A stretch of 23,153 bases of DNA from positions 1 to 23,153 of the forward strand of contig DATNNN010000029.1 in assembly GCA_035601815.1 (NCBI GenBank). The letters are read 5' to 3'. Under the pieces are notes generated by a model. It had not been told where the DNA came from, did not search any database, and saw nothing but the letters and a program-made list of their open reading frames with translations. The translations under genes were made by a program, and so were the position numbers. Below are positions 1 through 7,994 of the stretch, piece after piece (position 1 is the stretch's first letter; every line of letters starts with the position of its first letter). The DNA is from DATNNN01 sp035601815 (GTDB lineage: Bacteria > Pseudomonadota > Alphaproteobacteria > Rhizobiales > Xanthobacteraceae).

Positions 1-656
1 TCGACGATTAGCGGCAATGCCGCGATCTGCTCCGCGGTCGCATAATCGAGGCCGTGGCCGGCATGAACTTCCAAGCCGGCCGAGCGCGCAAGCACCGCGC
101 CCGCAGCGATCCGCTGCCATTCCGCCTCGGCCTTTGCCGCATGACCATCCACCACGGCGTCACACCAGGCCCCGGTGTGAATTTCGATCACCGGGGCGCG
201 CAGCTTTGCCGCCATTTCGATCTGCCGGGGGTCGGCGGCGATGAACAGCGACACCCGCACGCCCGCATCGTTCAATTGCGCGATGAAAGGCTGCAGCGCG
301 TTGTGCTGTCCGACCACGTCGAGCCCGCCCTCGGTGGTGAGTTCTTCGCGGCGCTCGGGCACGAGGCACACCGCATGCGGCTTGGTCGCAAGCGCGATTC
401 GCAGCATGTCAGGGGTTGCCGCCATCTCGAAATTCAGCGGCTTTCCGATTTCCGCCTTGAGCCGCGCCATGTCGTCGTCGCGGATGTGGCGACGGTCCTC
501 GCGCAGATGCGCGGTGATGCCGTCGGCGCCGGCGGCGATCGCCGCCTTCGCCGCCCGCACCGGATCGGGATGCTTGCCGCCACGGGCGTTGCGCACCGTC
601 GCCACGTGGTCGACGTTAACGCCGAGCCGCACGCTGTGAGCCGTCTCTGCCGGCAT
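1..656 (-). CDS. pdxJ: Pyridoxine 5'-phosphate synthase, partial (3' end outside window)
   Basis: PdxJ condenses 1-deoxyxylulose 5-phosphate with 3-amino-2-oxopropyl phosphate to make pyridoxine 5'-phosphate, the last ring-forming step of DXP-dependent vitamin B6 synthesis in the cytosol. The reading shows the family signatures in order: LGVNVDHVATVRNARGG near the N-terminus, GADGITAHLREDRRHI, CLVPERREELTTEGGLDV, VSLFIAADPRQIE, IEIHTGAWC and VHAGHGLDY. About 218 codons are present; the E. coli protein is about 243 aa, so roughly the last 25-30 residues lie beyond base 1. I chose the ATG at 656 because a GAGG sequence (665-662) sits five bases upstream. An in-frame ATG at 671 would overlap the rsh stop by 8 bases and has a poorer ribosome site. 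It follows rsh by only 7 bases, so it is very probably cotranscribed and translationally coupled with it. Confidence 0.95.
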   Translation of the reverse strand, partial: MPAETAHSVRLGVNVDHVATVRNARGGKHPDPVRAAKAAIAAGADGITAHLREDRRHIRDDDMARLKAEIGKPLNFEMAATPDMLRIALATKPHAVCLVPERREELTTEGGLDVVGQHNALQPFIAQLNDAGVRVSLFIAADPRQIEMAAKLRAPVIEIHTGAWCDAVVDGHAAKAEAEWQRIAAGAVLARSAGLEVHAGHGLDYATAEQIAALPLIV

Positions 657-663
657 TGCTTCC

Positions 664-2886
664 TCAGCCATTGACCCGTGCCGCGTGCGACACCGCCGGC
701 CGCCCGCGCAACTGCGCGATAATGGCATTGAGGTGCTTGAGGTCATAGACCTCCACGTCGATTAGCATTTCCGTGAAGTCGGGCGAGCTTCGCGCCAGGC
801 GGATATTATCGATGTTGCCGCCGTGCTCGGCGATCACCTGAGCGATCTGGGCGAGCGAGCCCGGCTCGTTCGCCGAGCTCACCGTGATGCGCGCCGGGAA
901 GCGCTGCTCGCCCTCGCCCTCCACGTCCCATTGCACGTCGAGCCAGCGCGCCGGCTCGTCGTCGAAGGCCTTCAGCGCCGGTGACTGGATGGGATAGACC
1001 GTGATCCCCTCACCCGGCGTCAGGATGCCGACGATGCGATCGCCGGGCACGGCTCCGCCGTCCGGCGCGAAGCGCACCGGCAGCTCGCCGGCGATGCCGC
1101 GAATCGGGATCGCGCTCGCGAGCGGCGCATCGTCGCCGTCGCCGCCGCCGAAGCCGGGAATGCGGAATTTCAGCCCCGCGGCGAATTTCATGCCGAACCA
1201 GCCGTCGCCGCGCGCGGCCCGCTTCGGCTTCGACTTGCGCGTGGCGTGCCAGTCGGGATCCACCGCCTTCTGCACGTCCTCGACCCTGATTTCGCCGCGG
1301 CCGACGGCGGCGAACACGTCTTCCGCCGACGCGCGCGCGAGGCGCGGCAAGACGGCGGCGAGGCGCTCGTCGGAGAACGGCTTGCCGCTCCTGGCAAACG
1401 CGCTCTCCACCATCTTGCGGCCGAGGCCCTTGTATTGCGCCCGCACCGCGGTCCGCGTCGCGCGGCGGATGGCGGCGCGCGCCTTGCCCGTGACCACGAT
1501 CGATTCCCAGGCGGCCGGCGGCGTCTGCCCCTCGGCGCGCAGGATCTCCACCTCGTCGCCGGTCTGCAGTTCCGAGACCAGCGGCGCCGTCTTGCCGTTG
1601 ATCTTGCAGCCGACCGCCGAGTTGCCGACGTTGGTGTGCACCGCATAGGCGAAATCGATGGGGGTCGCCTTGCGCGGCAGCGCGATCAGCCGGCCCTTGG
1701 GCGTGAAGCAGAAAACCTGATCGTGGAACAGCTCGAGCTTGGTGTGCTCGAGAAACTCCTCCGGGCTCGATCCCTCGGCGAGGAGCTCGATGGTGCCGCG
1801 CAGCCACGCGTAGGCGCCGGAGTCGCGCGCCAGCATCTCCGTGGGCGTGCCTTCGATGTCCTTATATAAGGCGTGCGCCGCGATCCCCCGCTCGGCCAGA
1901 TCGTCCATGGCGCGGGTGCGGATCTGCAATTCGACGCGCTGGCGCCCGGGCCCGACCACGGTGGTGTGCAGCGAGCTGTAGTCGTTCTGCTTCGGCGTCG
2001 AGATGTAATCCTTGAAGCGCCCCTGCACGACCGGCCATTTGGTGTGCACTACGCCGACGGCGCGGTAGCAGTCCTCGACCGTCGGCACCACCACGCGGAA
2101 TCCGTAGATGTCGGAAAGCTGCTCGAAGCCGATGGCCTTGCGCTCCATCTTCTTCCAGATCGAATAGGGCCGCTTCTCCCGGCCCTTCACGTTCGCCTTG
2201 ATCTTGCGCTCGGCAAGTGCGGCCGTGAGCTCCGCCTCGATCTCGCCGATGAGGCCCTTATTCTTCTCGCGCAGATCCGCGAGGCGGGCCTCGATCTGGC
2301 GATAGGCGTCGGACATGAGTTGGCGGAAACACAGGTCCTCCAACTCCTCGCGCATGGCCTGCATGCCCATGCGGCCGGCGAGCGGGGCGTAGATATCGAG
2401 GGTCTCCTCGGCGGTGCGGTTGCGCGTCGCCTCCGGCATGAATTGCAGGGTGCGCATGTTGTGCAGGCGGTCGGCGAGCTTGATCAAGAGCACCCGCACG
2501 TCGTCGGCAATAGCCAACAACAGCTTGCGTAGGTTTTCCGCCTGCTCGGCGCGCTTGGACACGAGATCGAGGCGCTTCAGCTTGGTCAGCCCCTCGACCA
2601 GGGCGCCGATGTCCTTGCCGAAGGTCTTGTCGATCTTGCTCCGGGTGGTCTTGGTGTCCTCGATGGTGTCGTGGAGGAGCGCGGCGATGATGGTGGCGTC
2701 GTCGAGCTTCAGGTCCGTCAGGATCGCCGCCACCTCCAGCGGGTGGGAGAAATAGGGGTCGCCGGAGGCGCGCGTCTGCGTGCCATGGGCCTTCATGGCG
2801 TAGACGTAGGCCTTGTCGAGCAGCGCTTCGTTGGCCTTCGGGTTGTAGCGCCGCACCCGCTCCACGAGCTCGTATTGGCGCATCAT
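664..2886 (-). CDS. rsh: Bifunctional (p)ppGpp synthetase/hydrolase (Rsh, RelA/SpoT family)
   Basis: This 740-aa long RSH enzyme makes and degrades the alarmone (p)ppGpp. Domains in order: HD hydrolase (about 20-150) with H48, the HDTIED motif at 72-77 and D139 of LADRLHN; synthetase (about 235-345) with the GREKRPYSIWKK and QNDYSSLHTT motifs and E319 of VELQIRT; TGS (about 390-449, FTPKGRLIALP); a helical segment; and a C-terminal ACT domain (ITVSSANEPGSLAQIA). The RFKD motif (290-293) is the RXKD form known from bifunctional Rel enzymes, not the acidic form of monofunctional RelA, so both activities are expected. The segment between the helical and ACT domains (AVPGDRIVGI) has no cysteines. 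Two adjacent ATGs (2886, 2883) are possible; an AGG lies a few bases upstream. It lies between rpoZ and pdxJ, a layout resembling E. coli rpoZ-spoT. Confidence 0.96.
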   Translation of the reverse strand: MMRQYELVERVRRYNPKANEALLDKAYVYAMKAHGTQTRASGDPYFSHPLEVAAILTDLKLDDATIIAALLHDTIEDTKTTRSKIDKTFGKDIGALVEGLTKLKRLDLVSKRAEQAENLRKLLLAIADDVRVLLIKLADRLHNMRTLQFMPEATRNRTAEETLDIYAPLAGRMGMQAMREELEDLCFRQLMSDAYRQIEARLADLREKNKGLIGEIEAELTAALAERKIKANVKGREKRPYSIWKKMERKAIGFEQLSDIYGFRVVVPTVEDCYRAVGVVHTKWPVVQGRFKDYISTPKQNDYSSLHTTVVGPGRQRVELQIRTRAMDDLAERGIAAHALYKDIEGTPTEMLARDSGAYAWLRGTIELLAEGSSPEEFLEHTKLELFHDQVFCFTPKGRLIALPRKATPIDFAYAVHTNVGNSAVGCKINGKTAPLVSELQTGDEVEILRAEGQTPPAAWESIVVTGKARAAIRRATRTAVRAQYKGLGRKMVESAFARSGKPFSDERLAAVLPRLARASAEDVFAAVGRGEIRVEDVQKAVDPDWHATRKSKPKRAARGDGWFGMKFAAGLKFRIPGFGGGDGDDAPLASAIPIRGIAGELPVRFAPDGGAVPGDRIVGILTPGEGITVYPIQSPALKAFDDEPARWLDVQWDVEGEGEQRFPARITVSSANEPGSLAQIAQVIAEHGGNIDNIRLARSSPDFTEMLIDVEVYDLKHLNAIIAQLRGRPAVSHAARVNG

Positions 2887-3033
2887 CGCCTGCGAACCGG
2901 ATTTCCCATGCCCATCAATCGCTTGTCATCGAACCTTGAATCAAAACGACTCGAAAAGACCTAACAAGGTCCGTAAAATATCGGCGCGCGCGTCACGCGG
3001 CGCAAGGGCGAAATCGGCGCCCGCCTCTCCCAA

Positions 3034-3063
3034 AGCAAAACGGCCCGGCGCAAGGCCGGGCCG
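3034..3063 (-). terminator. Rho-independent terminator of rpoZ
   Basis: A perfect 9-bp GC stem (3041-3049 with 3055-3063, CGGCCCGGC/GCCGGGCCG) encloses a 5-base loop. On the minus strand it is followed by TTTTGCTTT. It starts 25 bases after the rpoZ stop. It should end most rpoZ transcripts before rsh, so rsh probably has its own promoter between here and 2886 or depends on readthrough. Confidence 0.8.
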
Positions 3064-3087
3064 CGGAAACGGGTCGGCGGAAGCCCT

Positions 3088-3480
3088 TTAGGCCTCCTCC
3101 TCCTCGGTCTGCTCGGGCGGCACCAGGCCCTGCAAGCCGGCGAGGAGCTCCTCCTCGGTCATGCGGTCCATGGCCACGTCCTTGTCGTCGGAATCGGGCT
3201 TGAGCGCCGTGCCGGCGACGAGCGGGGTGGTCTCCGGCTCCGGCTCGTCCACCTCGGTGTACTTCTGCAGCGAGTGGATGAGCTCTTCCTTGAGGTCGTC
3301 GGGGGCGACCGAGGTTTCGGCGATCTCGCGCAGCGCCACCACCGGGTTCTTGTCGTTGTCGCGGTCCACGGTGAGCGGCGAGCCCGCCGAAATGGTGCGC
3401 GCCCGGTGGCTCGCGAGCAGCACCAGCTCGAAGCGGTTCTCCACCTTGTCGATGCAATCCTCGACGGTGACGCGCGCCAT
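3088..3480 (-). CDS. rpoZ: DNA-directed RNA polymerase omega subunit
   Basis: Omega is the small subunit that helps assemble and stabilise RNA polymerase and, in Proteobacteria, forms part of a ppGpp binding site. The 130-aa product opens with the family signature MARVTVEDCIDKVENRFELV, followed by LLASHRARTISAG and a helix with KNPVVALREIAE. The C-terminal half is an acidic tail (DEPEPETT ... TEEEEA) typical of alphaproteobacterial omegas, which are longer than the 91-aa E. coli protein. The ATG at 3480 has an AAGGGG ribosome site seven bases upstream. It heads the rpoZ-rsh-pdxJ group; omega next to the ppGpp enzyme is a functionally meaningful pairing known from other Proteobacteria. It diverges from the NYN gene across 180 bases. 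Confidence 0.96.
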   Translation of the reverse strand: MARVTVEDCIDKVENRFELVLLASHRARTISAGSPLTVDRDNDKNPVVALREIAETSVAPDDLKEELIHSLQKYTEVDEPEPETTPLVAGTALKPDSDDKDVAMDRMTEEELLAGLQGLVPPEQTEEEEA

Positions 3481-3660
3481 CTACTACCCCTTGTATATGT
3501 ATGTAGCCGGGACGCGCGGGTTTACCCCGCCGCGCCCGGTGGCGCAAGGGGACAAATGCCCCAGCTGCCTTCTGTTTGCCTTCAAGCTCTGCTAGAGACA
3601 CGCGACGTCCGGGGAATTGCCTCGTGGACGCCGCCAAACCGATATTTTGCGAGATTTGTC

Positions 3661-4302
3661 ATGATCCAGGGTACCGAGAAGATCGCGCTCTTCATCGATG
3701 GGGCCAACCTCTACGCCACCACCAAAGGCCTCGGCTTCGACATCGACTACAAGCGCCTGCTCAAGGAGTTCCAGTCGCGCGGCTACCTCATGCGCGCGTT
3801 CTACTACACGGCACTGATCGAGGATCAGGAATACTCCTCGATCCGCCCGCTGCTCGATTGGCTCGACTACAACGGCTACACGGTGGTGACGAAGCCCGTG
3901 AAGGAGTTCACCGACTCCACCGGCCGCCGCAAGGTCAAGGGCAACATGGACCTCGAGCTCGCGGTCGAAGCCATGGAGCTCGCCCCCCACCTCGATCACA
4001 TGGTGCTGTTCTCCGGCGACGGCGACTTCCGCCCGCTGGTGGAGGCGGTGCAACGCCGCGGCGTGCGCGTCACCGTCGTCTCCACGATCTCCACCCAGCC
4101 GCCCATGATCGCCGACGAATTACGCCGCCAGGCCGACGTCTTCCTCGATTTGGTTGAACTGATGCCCAAAGTCGGCCGCGACCCGGCCGAGCGCGCCGCC
4201 CGCATGCAGAACGCGCCGAACTTCCTGCATCGCCCGGCCCAGCCGCAGGCCCCGGCCATGGCCGGCGGCGCTGACGAAGACGACGACGAACTCGACCGGT
4301 GA
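3661..4302 (+). CDS. NYN domain protein (LabA/DUF88 family, putative RNase)
   Basis: The 213-aa product has the PIN-like NYN fold: KIALFIDGANLYATTK at the N-terminus (first acidic residue D14 and the N17 neighbourhood), then KGNMDLELAVEAME and VLFSGDGDFRPLVEAVQRRG, which supply the other conserved acidic residues (DxD). NYN proteins of the LabA type are predicted metal-dependent ribonucleases; a cellular target is not known to me for this group. The C-terminal 40 residues are low-complexity, proline/alanine-rich and end in an acidic run (DEDDDELDR). The start is the ATG at 3661: upstream in-frame codons are antisense to rpoZ and do not resemble the family. No clear Shine-Dalgarno is visible. 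A weak promoter candidate (TTGCCT, 18 bases, GATATT at 3641-3646) would leave a very short leader. Its TGA overlaps the GTG of the next gene. Confidence 0.9.
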   Translation: MIQGTEKIALFIDGANLYATTKGLGFDIDYKRLLKEFQSRGYLMRAFYYTALIEDQEYSSIRPLLDWLDYNGYTVVTKPVKEFTDSTGRRKVKGNMDLELAVEAMELAPHLDHMVLFSGDGDFRPLVEAVQRRGVRVTVVSTISTQPPMIADELRRQADVFLDLVELMPKVGRDPAERAARMQNAPNFLHRPAQPQAPAMAGGADEDDDELDR

Positions 4303-4946
4303 TCGGCGACCGGGGCGCCGAGCCCGGCCGCGATTGCCCGCTCTGCCCGCGCCTCGTCGGCTTCCGCAAGGCGAACCGCAAGGCCGAGCCCTCCTGGTGG
4401 AACGCGCCGGTGCCCTCCTTCGGGCCGGGAAAGGCGCGGCTCGCGATCGTGGGACTAGCGCCGGGTCTGCGCGGCGCCAACCGCACCGGCAGGCCCTTCA
4501 CCGGCGACTTTGCCGGCGATCTGCTCTACGCCACCTTGATCGCCTACGGCTTCGCCGCCGGCCCTTACGGGGCGCGGCCCGACGATGGCCTCACGATGAT
4601 CGACGCCCGCATTGTCAACGCCGTGCGTTGCGTGCCACCGCAGAACAAGCCGCTGCCGCAGGAGATCCGCACCTGCAACCGCTTCCTCGAGGCGGAGCTC
4701 GCCCGGCTGCGCAATGTCGCGGCCATCGTGGCGCTCGGCAAGATCGCCCACGACGCGGTGCTGCTGGCGCAAGGCGAGAAGCCGTCGCGCTTTGTTTTCG
4801 GCCACGGCGCCGTGCACAGGCTCACAACGGCGAGGCTATTCGACAGCTACCACTGCTCGCGGCTCAACACGAACACCGGCGTGCTGACGCCGAAGATGTT
4901 CCGTGCCGTGTTCGCCAAGGTGCGCGCCTACCTCGGCCGCAAATGA
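4299..4946 (+). CDS. udgB: Uracil-DNA glycosylase, family 5 (UdgB type)
   Basis: Removes uracil (and in this family often other deaminated bases) from DNA to start base-excision repair. The 215-aa product carries the family-5 motif VGLAPGLRGANRTGRPFTGD (51-70). Here the usual polar catalytic residue of families 1 and 4 is missing, as is typical of UDGb. The second motif is HCSRLNTNTG (185-194). Four cysteines, C13, C16, C111 and C126, match the pattern that holds a [4Fe-4S] cluster in families 4 and 5. The start is a GTG at 4299 inside GTGA, overlapping the NYN stop by four bases, so translation is likely coupled. The family-5 call rests on GLAPG with GANRTGR. Confidence 0.92.
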   Translation: MIGDRGAEPGRDCPLCPRLVGFRKANRKAEPSWWNAPVPSFGPGKARLAIVGLAPGLRGANRTGRPFTGDFAGDLLYATLIAYGFAAGPYGARPDDGLTMIDARIVNAVRCVPPQNKPLPQEIRTCNRFLEAELARLRNVAAIVALGKIAHDAVLLAQGEKPSRFVFGHGAVHRLTTARLFDSYHCSRLNTNTGVLTPKMFRAVFAKVRAYLGRK

Positions 4947-5008
4947 AAATCGTTGCTTGCTTGCAGGGGATTCCGAGCGGACGTTGAATCTTTGCGCTAG
5001 CGCCAATC

Positions 5009-5557
5009 TCACAACACGCGCGTCGCCGCCTCCGCCCCGCGGCGAACGAGCTCGAACCGGCCGGCGCCGGACCGCAGGACCGTCACTGAGCAGTGGTCGG
5101 GGTGAAAATGGACGACACGATCGTCGCCCACCGCCGCGCCCACGGCGGCGTTGATGGCGATGTAGTGGCTGACCACCACGGCATCGCCCTCGATTTCCGC
5201 AAGGGCCATGAGCACCTGGCCGCGCCATTGGCGCAGGGGCTTGCCCATTTGCGGCCAGGCGCGGGTGGCGACTTCGCGCAGCCACAGCCCCCGCTCCGCA
5301 AGCCCGCTGACCGGCGACGGGATCTCGCCCACCCGCGGCTCGATCCGCGGCTCCACCTGCCATGCGGCCGCAAGCGGGGCGGCGGTCTCGCGCGTGCGCG
5401 CGAGCGGGCTGACGATCAGGTCCACCGGCGCGAGCGAATTGAGCTCGCGCACGAGGCTTGCCGCCTGCTCGCGCCCGAGCGCATCGAGGCCGGGGTCGAT
5501 TTCCCGATCCCAGGCCGACGCGGCGAGGCCATGGCGCACCAGGTACAGCGTGGGCAT
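5009..5557 (-). CDS. Histidine phosphatase family protein (phosphoglycerate mutase-like)
   Basis: A 182-aa member of the histidine phosphatase superfamily (branch 1). The catalytic RHG is at residues 8-10 (LYLVRHG; phospho-acceptor H9), a basic SPLARTRETA motif is at 50-59, and the second histidine is H131 in VVVSHYIAINAAVG. The absence of a signal peptide suggests a cytosolic enzyme; the substrate cannot be told from sequence. The start is ATG 5557, which overlaps the peroxiredoxin stop by one base (TGATG), so it is probably translated by termination-reinitiation; no Shine-Dalgarno is visible. In-frame codons above this start belong to other genes read out of frame. It is last in a five-gene run from dapA and converges on the uracil-DNA glycosylase across 62 bases, which contain a GCGCTAGCGC palindrome at 4994-5003. 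Confidence 0.92.
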   Translation of the reverse strand: MPTLYLVRHGLAASAWDREIDPGLDALGREQAASLVRELNSLAPVDLIVSPLARTRETAAPLAAAWQVEPRIEPRVGEIPSPVSGLAERGLWLREVATRAWPQMGKPLRQWRGQVLMALAEIEGDAVVVSHYIAINAAVGAAVGDDRVVHFHPDHCSVTVLRSGAGRFELVRRGAEAATRVL

Positions 5558-6120
5558 CAGGAAGGCTTGCCGGTGAGCCAGGCGAGCGTCTCGGCGGCGC
5601 TCTTGTCGGGCGGAAACACCGGATAGAACACCTGCGTGATCACCCCATCGTCGATGACTAGGGTCAGGCGCTTCAACAGCGTCATCCCGTCCACGTCGAA
5701 GGTAGGCAGCCGCAGCACCTTGGTCAGCGCAAGTTTCGCATCGGAGAGGAGCGCGAACGGCAGGTGCAGGCGTTCGGCCACCTCGCGCTGGTACGCCGTG
5801 TCCTGGGTGGATAGCCCGTAGAGCGCCGCAACGCCGGCCGCGCGCAGCTCGGCGAAGTGGTCGCGGAAGCCGCAGGACTGCGGCGTGCAGCCTCGCGCGC
5901 CCGGAATTGCGTCCCAGCCTTCGATCAGCGGCTTTCCGGGAACGCCCGTGCGCGGATAGAGGTAGACCACGGTGCGGCCCTTGAGCCGCCGGAGATTGAC
6001 TTCGCTGCCATCGGTCGCGGCAAGCGCGAGATCGGGGAGCTTCATGCCGGAAAGATGCCGCGCCGCACCGTCGTCCTGCGGGATCGGCAAATTTTCTGGA
6101 AGCTCGAGATAGTTCCGCAT
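5557..6120 (-). CDS. Peroxiredoxin (AhpC/TSA, PrxQ-like)
   Basis: A thioredoxin-fold peroxidase of 187 aa. The core reads VVYLYPRTGVPG, then GWDAIPGARGCTPQSCGFRDHF. C78 aligns with the peroxidatic cysteine and C83 follows five residues later, the CxxxxC spacing of atypical two-cysteine PrxQ/BCP enzymes that form an intramolecular disulfide. An insertion (PLIEGWDAIPGARG) lies before the active site, and the usual first residue of TxxC is kept as T-P around C78. The start is ATG 6120, with GGAGG about 11 bases upstream. It lies 26 bases after the VOC gene and overlaps the histidine phosphatase by one base. It presumably reduces hydroperoxides; the physiological reductant is unknown. Confidence 0.92.
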   Translation of the reverse strand: MRNYLELPENLPIPQDDGAARHLSGMKLPDLALAATDGSEVNLRRLKGRTVVYLYPRTGVPGKPLIEGWDAIPGARGCTPQSCGFRDHFAELRAAGVAALYGLSTQDTAYQREVAERLHLPFALLSDAKLALTKVLRLPTFDVDGMTLLKRLTLVIDDGVITQVFYPVFPPDKSAAETLAWLTGKPS

Positions 6121-6146
6121 GGGAATTCGAATCCTCCGCCAATAGG

Positions 6147-6542
6147 TTACTTCGACGGATTCGCGTAGGAGATGAACTCGAGCAGCGACCCGTCGGGATC
6201 GCGGAAGTAGACGCTCGTGCCCGCCCCCTTGACCCCGGTCTGCGCCATGGGTCCGCGCTCGATCGCGACGTCATGGACCTTCAGATGGACGATGGCATCC
6301 TCGATCGGACCGTTCCATTCGAAGCAAAGGTCGCTGTTGCCGGGCATCACCGGCAGCCGGGCCACCGCGGCCGGCTTGAATCCCGGCCCATGGACATTGA
6401 GCTGTGCGTCGCCGAGGCGATACGCCCATCCGTTGGGCCGCCGCACTAGCTCCGCCCCCAACACGTCGCGGTAGAAGGCGTTGGAGCGCTCCCACTCGGA
6501 GACGTGGATCACGCAGTGGTCGAGCTTCACCGGCAGCGGCAT
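6147..6542 (-). CDS. VOC (glyoxalase/bleomycin-resistance) family protein
   Basis: A 131-aa single protein with the paired beta-alpha-beta-beta-beta modules of the vicinal oxygen chelate superfamily. Module one starts KLDHCVIHVSEWERSNAFYRDVLGAEL; module two ends YFRDPDGSLLEFISY. Candidate metal ligands are H9, H51 (LNVHGPGF) and E122 (LLEF), one short of the classic four. A dimer may share sites, as in other short VOC proteins. The substrate is unknown. Starts at 6545 (MMPLP) or 6542 (MPLP) overlap the smpB stop by four or one bases within ATGATG, so translation is coupled to smpB. Confidence 0.9.
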   Translation of the reverse strand: MPLPVKLDHCVIHVSEWERSNAFYRDVLGAELVRRPNGWAYRLGDAQLNVHGPGFKPAAVARLPVMPGNSDLCFEWNGPIEDAIVHLKVHDVAIERGPMAQTGVKGAGTSVYFRDPDGSLLEFISYANPSK

Positions 6543-7012
6543 CATCCCTTCTCCCGCATCAGCCGCGCCCGCTGGCGCTCCCAGTCGCGCTTCTTGATGC
6601 TCTGGCGCTTGTCGGCGACGTTCTTGCCGCGGGCGAGCGCGATCTCCACCTTGGCCCGGCCGCGCGGGTTGAAATAGAGCTTGAGCGGCACCACCGTCAT
6701 GCCCTCGCGCTCGATCGCGCCCATCAGCTTGTCGATCTGGCGCCGGTGGAGAAGCAGCTTGCGCGGCCGCCGCGGCGTGTGGTTTTGACGCGCCGCCTGC
6801 AGATATTCCGGGATGTTGGCGTTGACCAGCCACACCTCGTTGCCGCGGGCATCGGCGTAGGACTCGGCGATGGTCGCCTTGCCCGAGCGCAGCGACTTCA
6901 CCTCCGAGCCCGTGAGCGCGATGCCTGCTTCGAAGGTCTCGCCGATCTCGTAGTTGAAGCGCGCCTTGCGGTTATGGGCGACGACGCGCCGGTTGTCGGG
7001 CTCTTTTGCCAT
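6542..7012 (-). CDS. smpB: SsrA-binding protein SmpB
   Basis: SmpB binds tmRNA and delivers it to stalled ribosomes for trans-translation. The 156-aa product is full length and shows the family landmarks: VAHNRKARFNYEI near the start, GIALTGSEVKSLRSGKATI, the beta-barrel segment EVWLVNANIPEYLQA, and a basic C-terminal tail (KRQSIKKRDWERQRARLMREKG) that enters the ribosomal A site and folds into a helix. The start is ATG 7012. It lies 26 bases after dapA; that gap holds a 7-bp inverted repeat (TCGGCTC/GAGCCGA, 7020-7035) with only a two-base spacer. dapA-smpB adjacency is common in alphaproteobacteria. Confidence 0.97.
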   Translation of the reverse strand: MAKEPDNRRVVAHNRKARFNYEIGETFEAGIALTGSEVKSLRSGKATIAESYADARGNEVWLVNANIPEYLQAARQNHTPRRPRKLLLHRRQIDKLMGAIEREGMTVVPLKLYFNPRGRAKVEIALARGKNVADKRQSIKKRDWERQRARLMREKG

Positions 7013-7038
7013 GGCGCAGTCGGCTCACGAGCCGAACC

Positions 7039-7920
7039 TCAGGCGTTGACGAGGCCGGCGTGCACCATGGCGCCGCGCACGGTCTTCTTGCCCGCCTCCG
7101 ACAGCGGCCCGAGCGGCAGCCGGATCGCGTCCGAGCACTTGCCGATGAGCGACAGCGCGTACTTGGTGGGCGCCGGGCTGTTGTCGACGAACAGCGCCGC
7201 ATGCAGCGGCATCAGCCGGTCCTGGATCTTGAGCGCGGCGGCATAGTTGCCAGCGAGGCACGCGTCCTGGAACTCGGCGCAGAGCCGCGGCGCCACGTTT
7301 GACGTCACCGAGATGCAGCCGCGGCCGCCGTGGGCGTTGAAGCCGAGCGCGGTCGCGTCCTCGCCCGAGAGCTGGACGAAATCGGGCCCGCAGGCGGCGC
7401 GCTGCAGGCTCACACGTTCGAGCTTGGCGGTCGCGTCCTTCACCCCGGCGACGTTGGCGAGCTGCGCCAGCCGCGCCATGGTCTCGACCGACATGTCGAT
7501 CACCGAGCGGGCGGGGATGTTGTAGAGAAAGATCGGAATGCCAATCGCATCGTTGATCGCCTTGAAGTGGCGATAGAGTCCTTCCTGGCTCGGCTTGTTG
7601 TAATAGGGCGTCACGACGAGAACTGCGTCGGCGCCTGCATTTTCGGCGTGGCGAGCGAGATCCACCGCCTCCGCCGTGGCGTTGGAGCCGGCGCCGGCGA
7701 TCACCGGCACCCGCCCCTTGGCCTGGTCCACGCACCATTCGACCACCTGATGGTGCTCGGCGTGCGACAGCGTCGGGCTCTCGCCCGTCGTGCCCACCGG
7801 CACGAGACCGTCGGTGCCTTCGCCGATCTGCCACTCGACGAGATCGCGGAAGGCGCGCTCGTCGAGCCCGCCGTTCTTGAACGGCGTCACCAGCGCGGTC
7901 ATCGAGCCTTGGAAGCGCAC
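7039..7920 (-). CDS. dapA: 4-hydroxy-tetrahydrodipicolinate synthase
   Basis: Condenses pyruvate with aspartate semialdehyde, the first committed step to lysine and meso-diaminopimelate for peptidoglycan. The 293-aa protein has the usual length. Catalytic residues fall at the same numbers as in the E. coli enzyme: T44/T45 in VGTTGES, Y107 in VTPYYNKP, Y133 in FLYNIPARS, R138, and the Schiff-base lysine K161 in GVKDAT. The start is GTG at 7920 (revcomp of CAC), with AGAGGAAA upstream at about 8-9 bases. A later ATG at 7902 would cut into the first strand. It is the first gene of the dapA-smpB-VOC-Prx-phosphatase run, and a candidate promoter is at 7995-8023. Confidence 0.97.
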   Translation of the reverse strand: MRFQGSMTALVTPFKNGGLDERAFRDLVEWQIGEGTDGLVPVGTTGESPTLSHAEHHQVVEWCVDQAKGRVPVIAGAGSNATAEAVDLARHAENAGADAVLVVTPYYNKPSQEGLYRHFKAINDAIGIPIFLYNIPARSVIDMSVETMARLAQLANVAGVKDATAKLERVSLQRAACGPDFVQLSGEDATALGFNAHGGRGCISVTSNVAPRLCAEFQDACLAGNYAAALKIQDRLMPLHAALFVDNSPAPTKYALSLIGKCSDAIRLPLGPLSEAGKKTVRGAMVHAGLVNA

Positions 7921-7994
7921 GGGAACTTTCCTCTGTTCGCGAGAGGGATAGCGCGGAACCCGCGGGGACGAAAGCCCCTCTTAAGGAACGGCCG

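Noticed and set aside
3274..3660. Upstream extension of the NYN gene into the rpoZ region
   Set aside because: It would be antisense to rpoZ, and the extra residues do not resemble the family; the ATG at 3661 begins the NYN fold.
5558..6274. N-terminal extension of the histidine phosphatase frame to about 421 codons
   Set aside because: The extension overlaps peroxiredoxin and VOC genes out of frame; the family begins at MPTLYLVRHG (5557).
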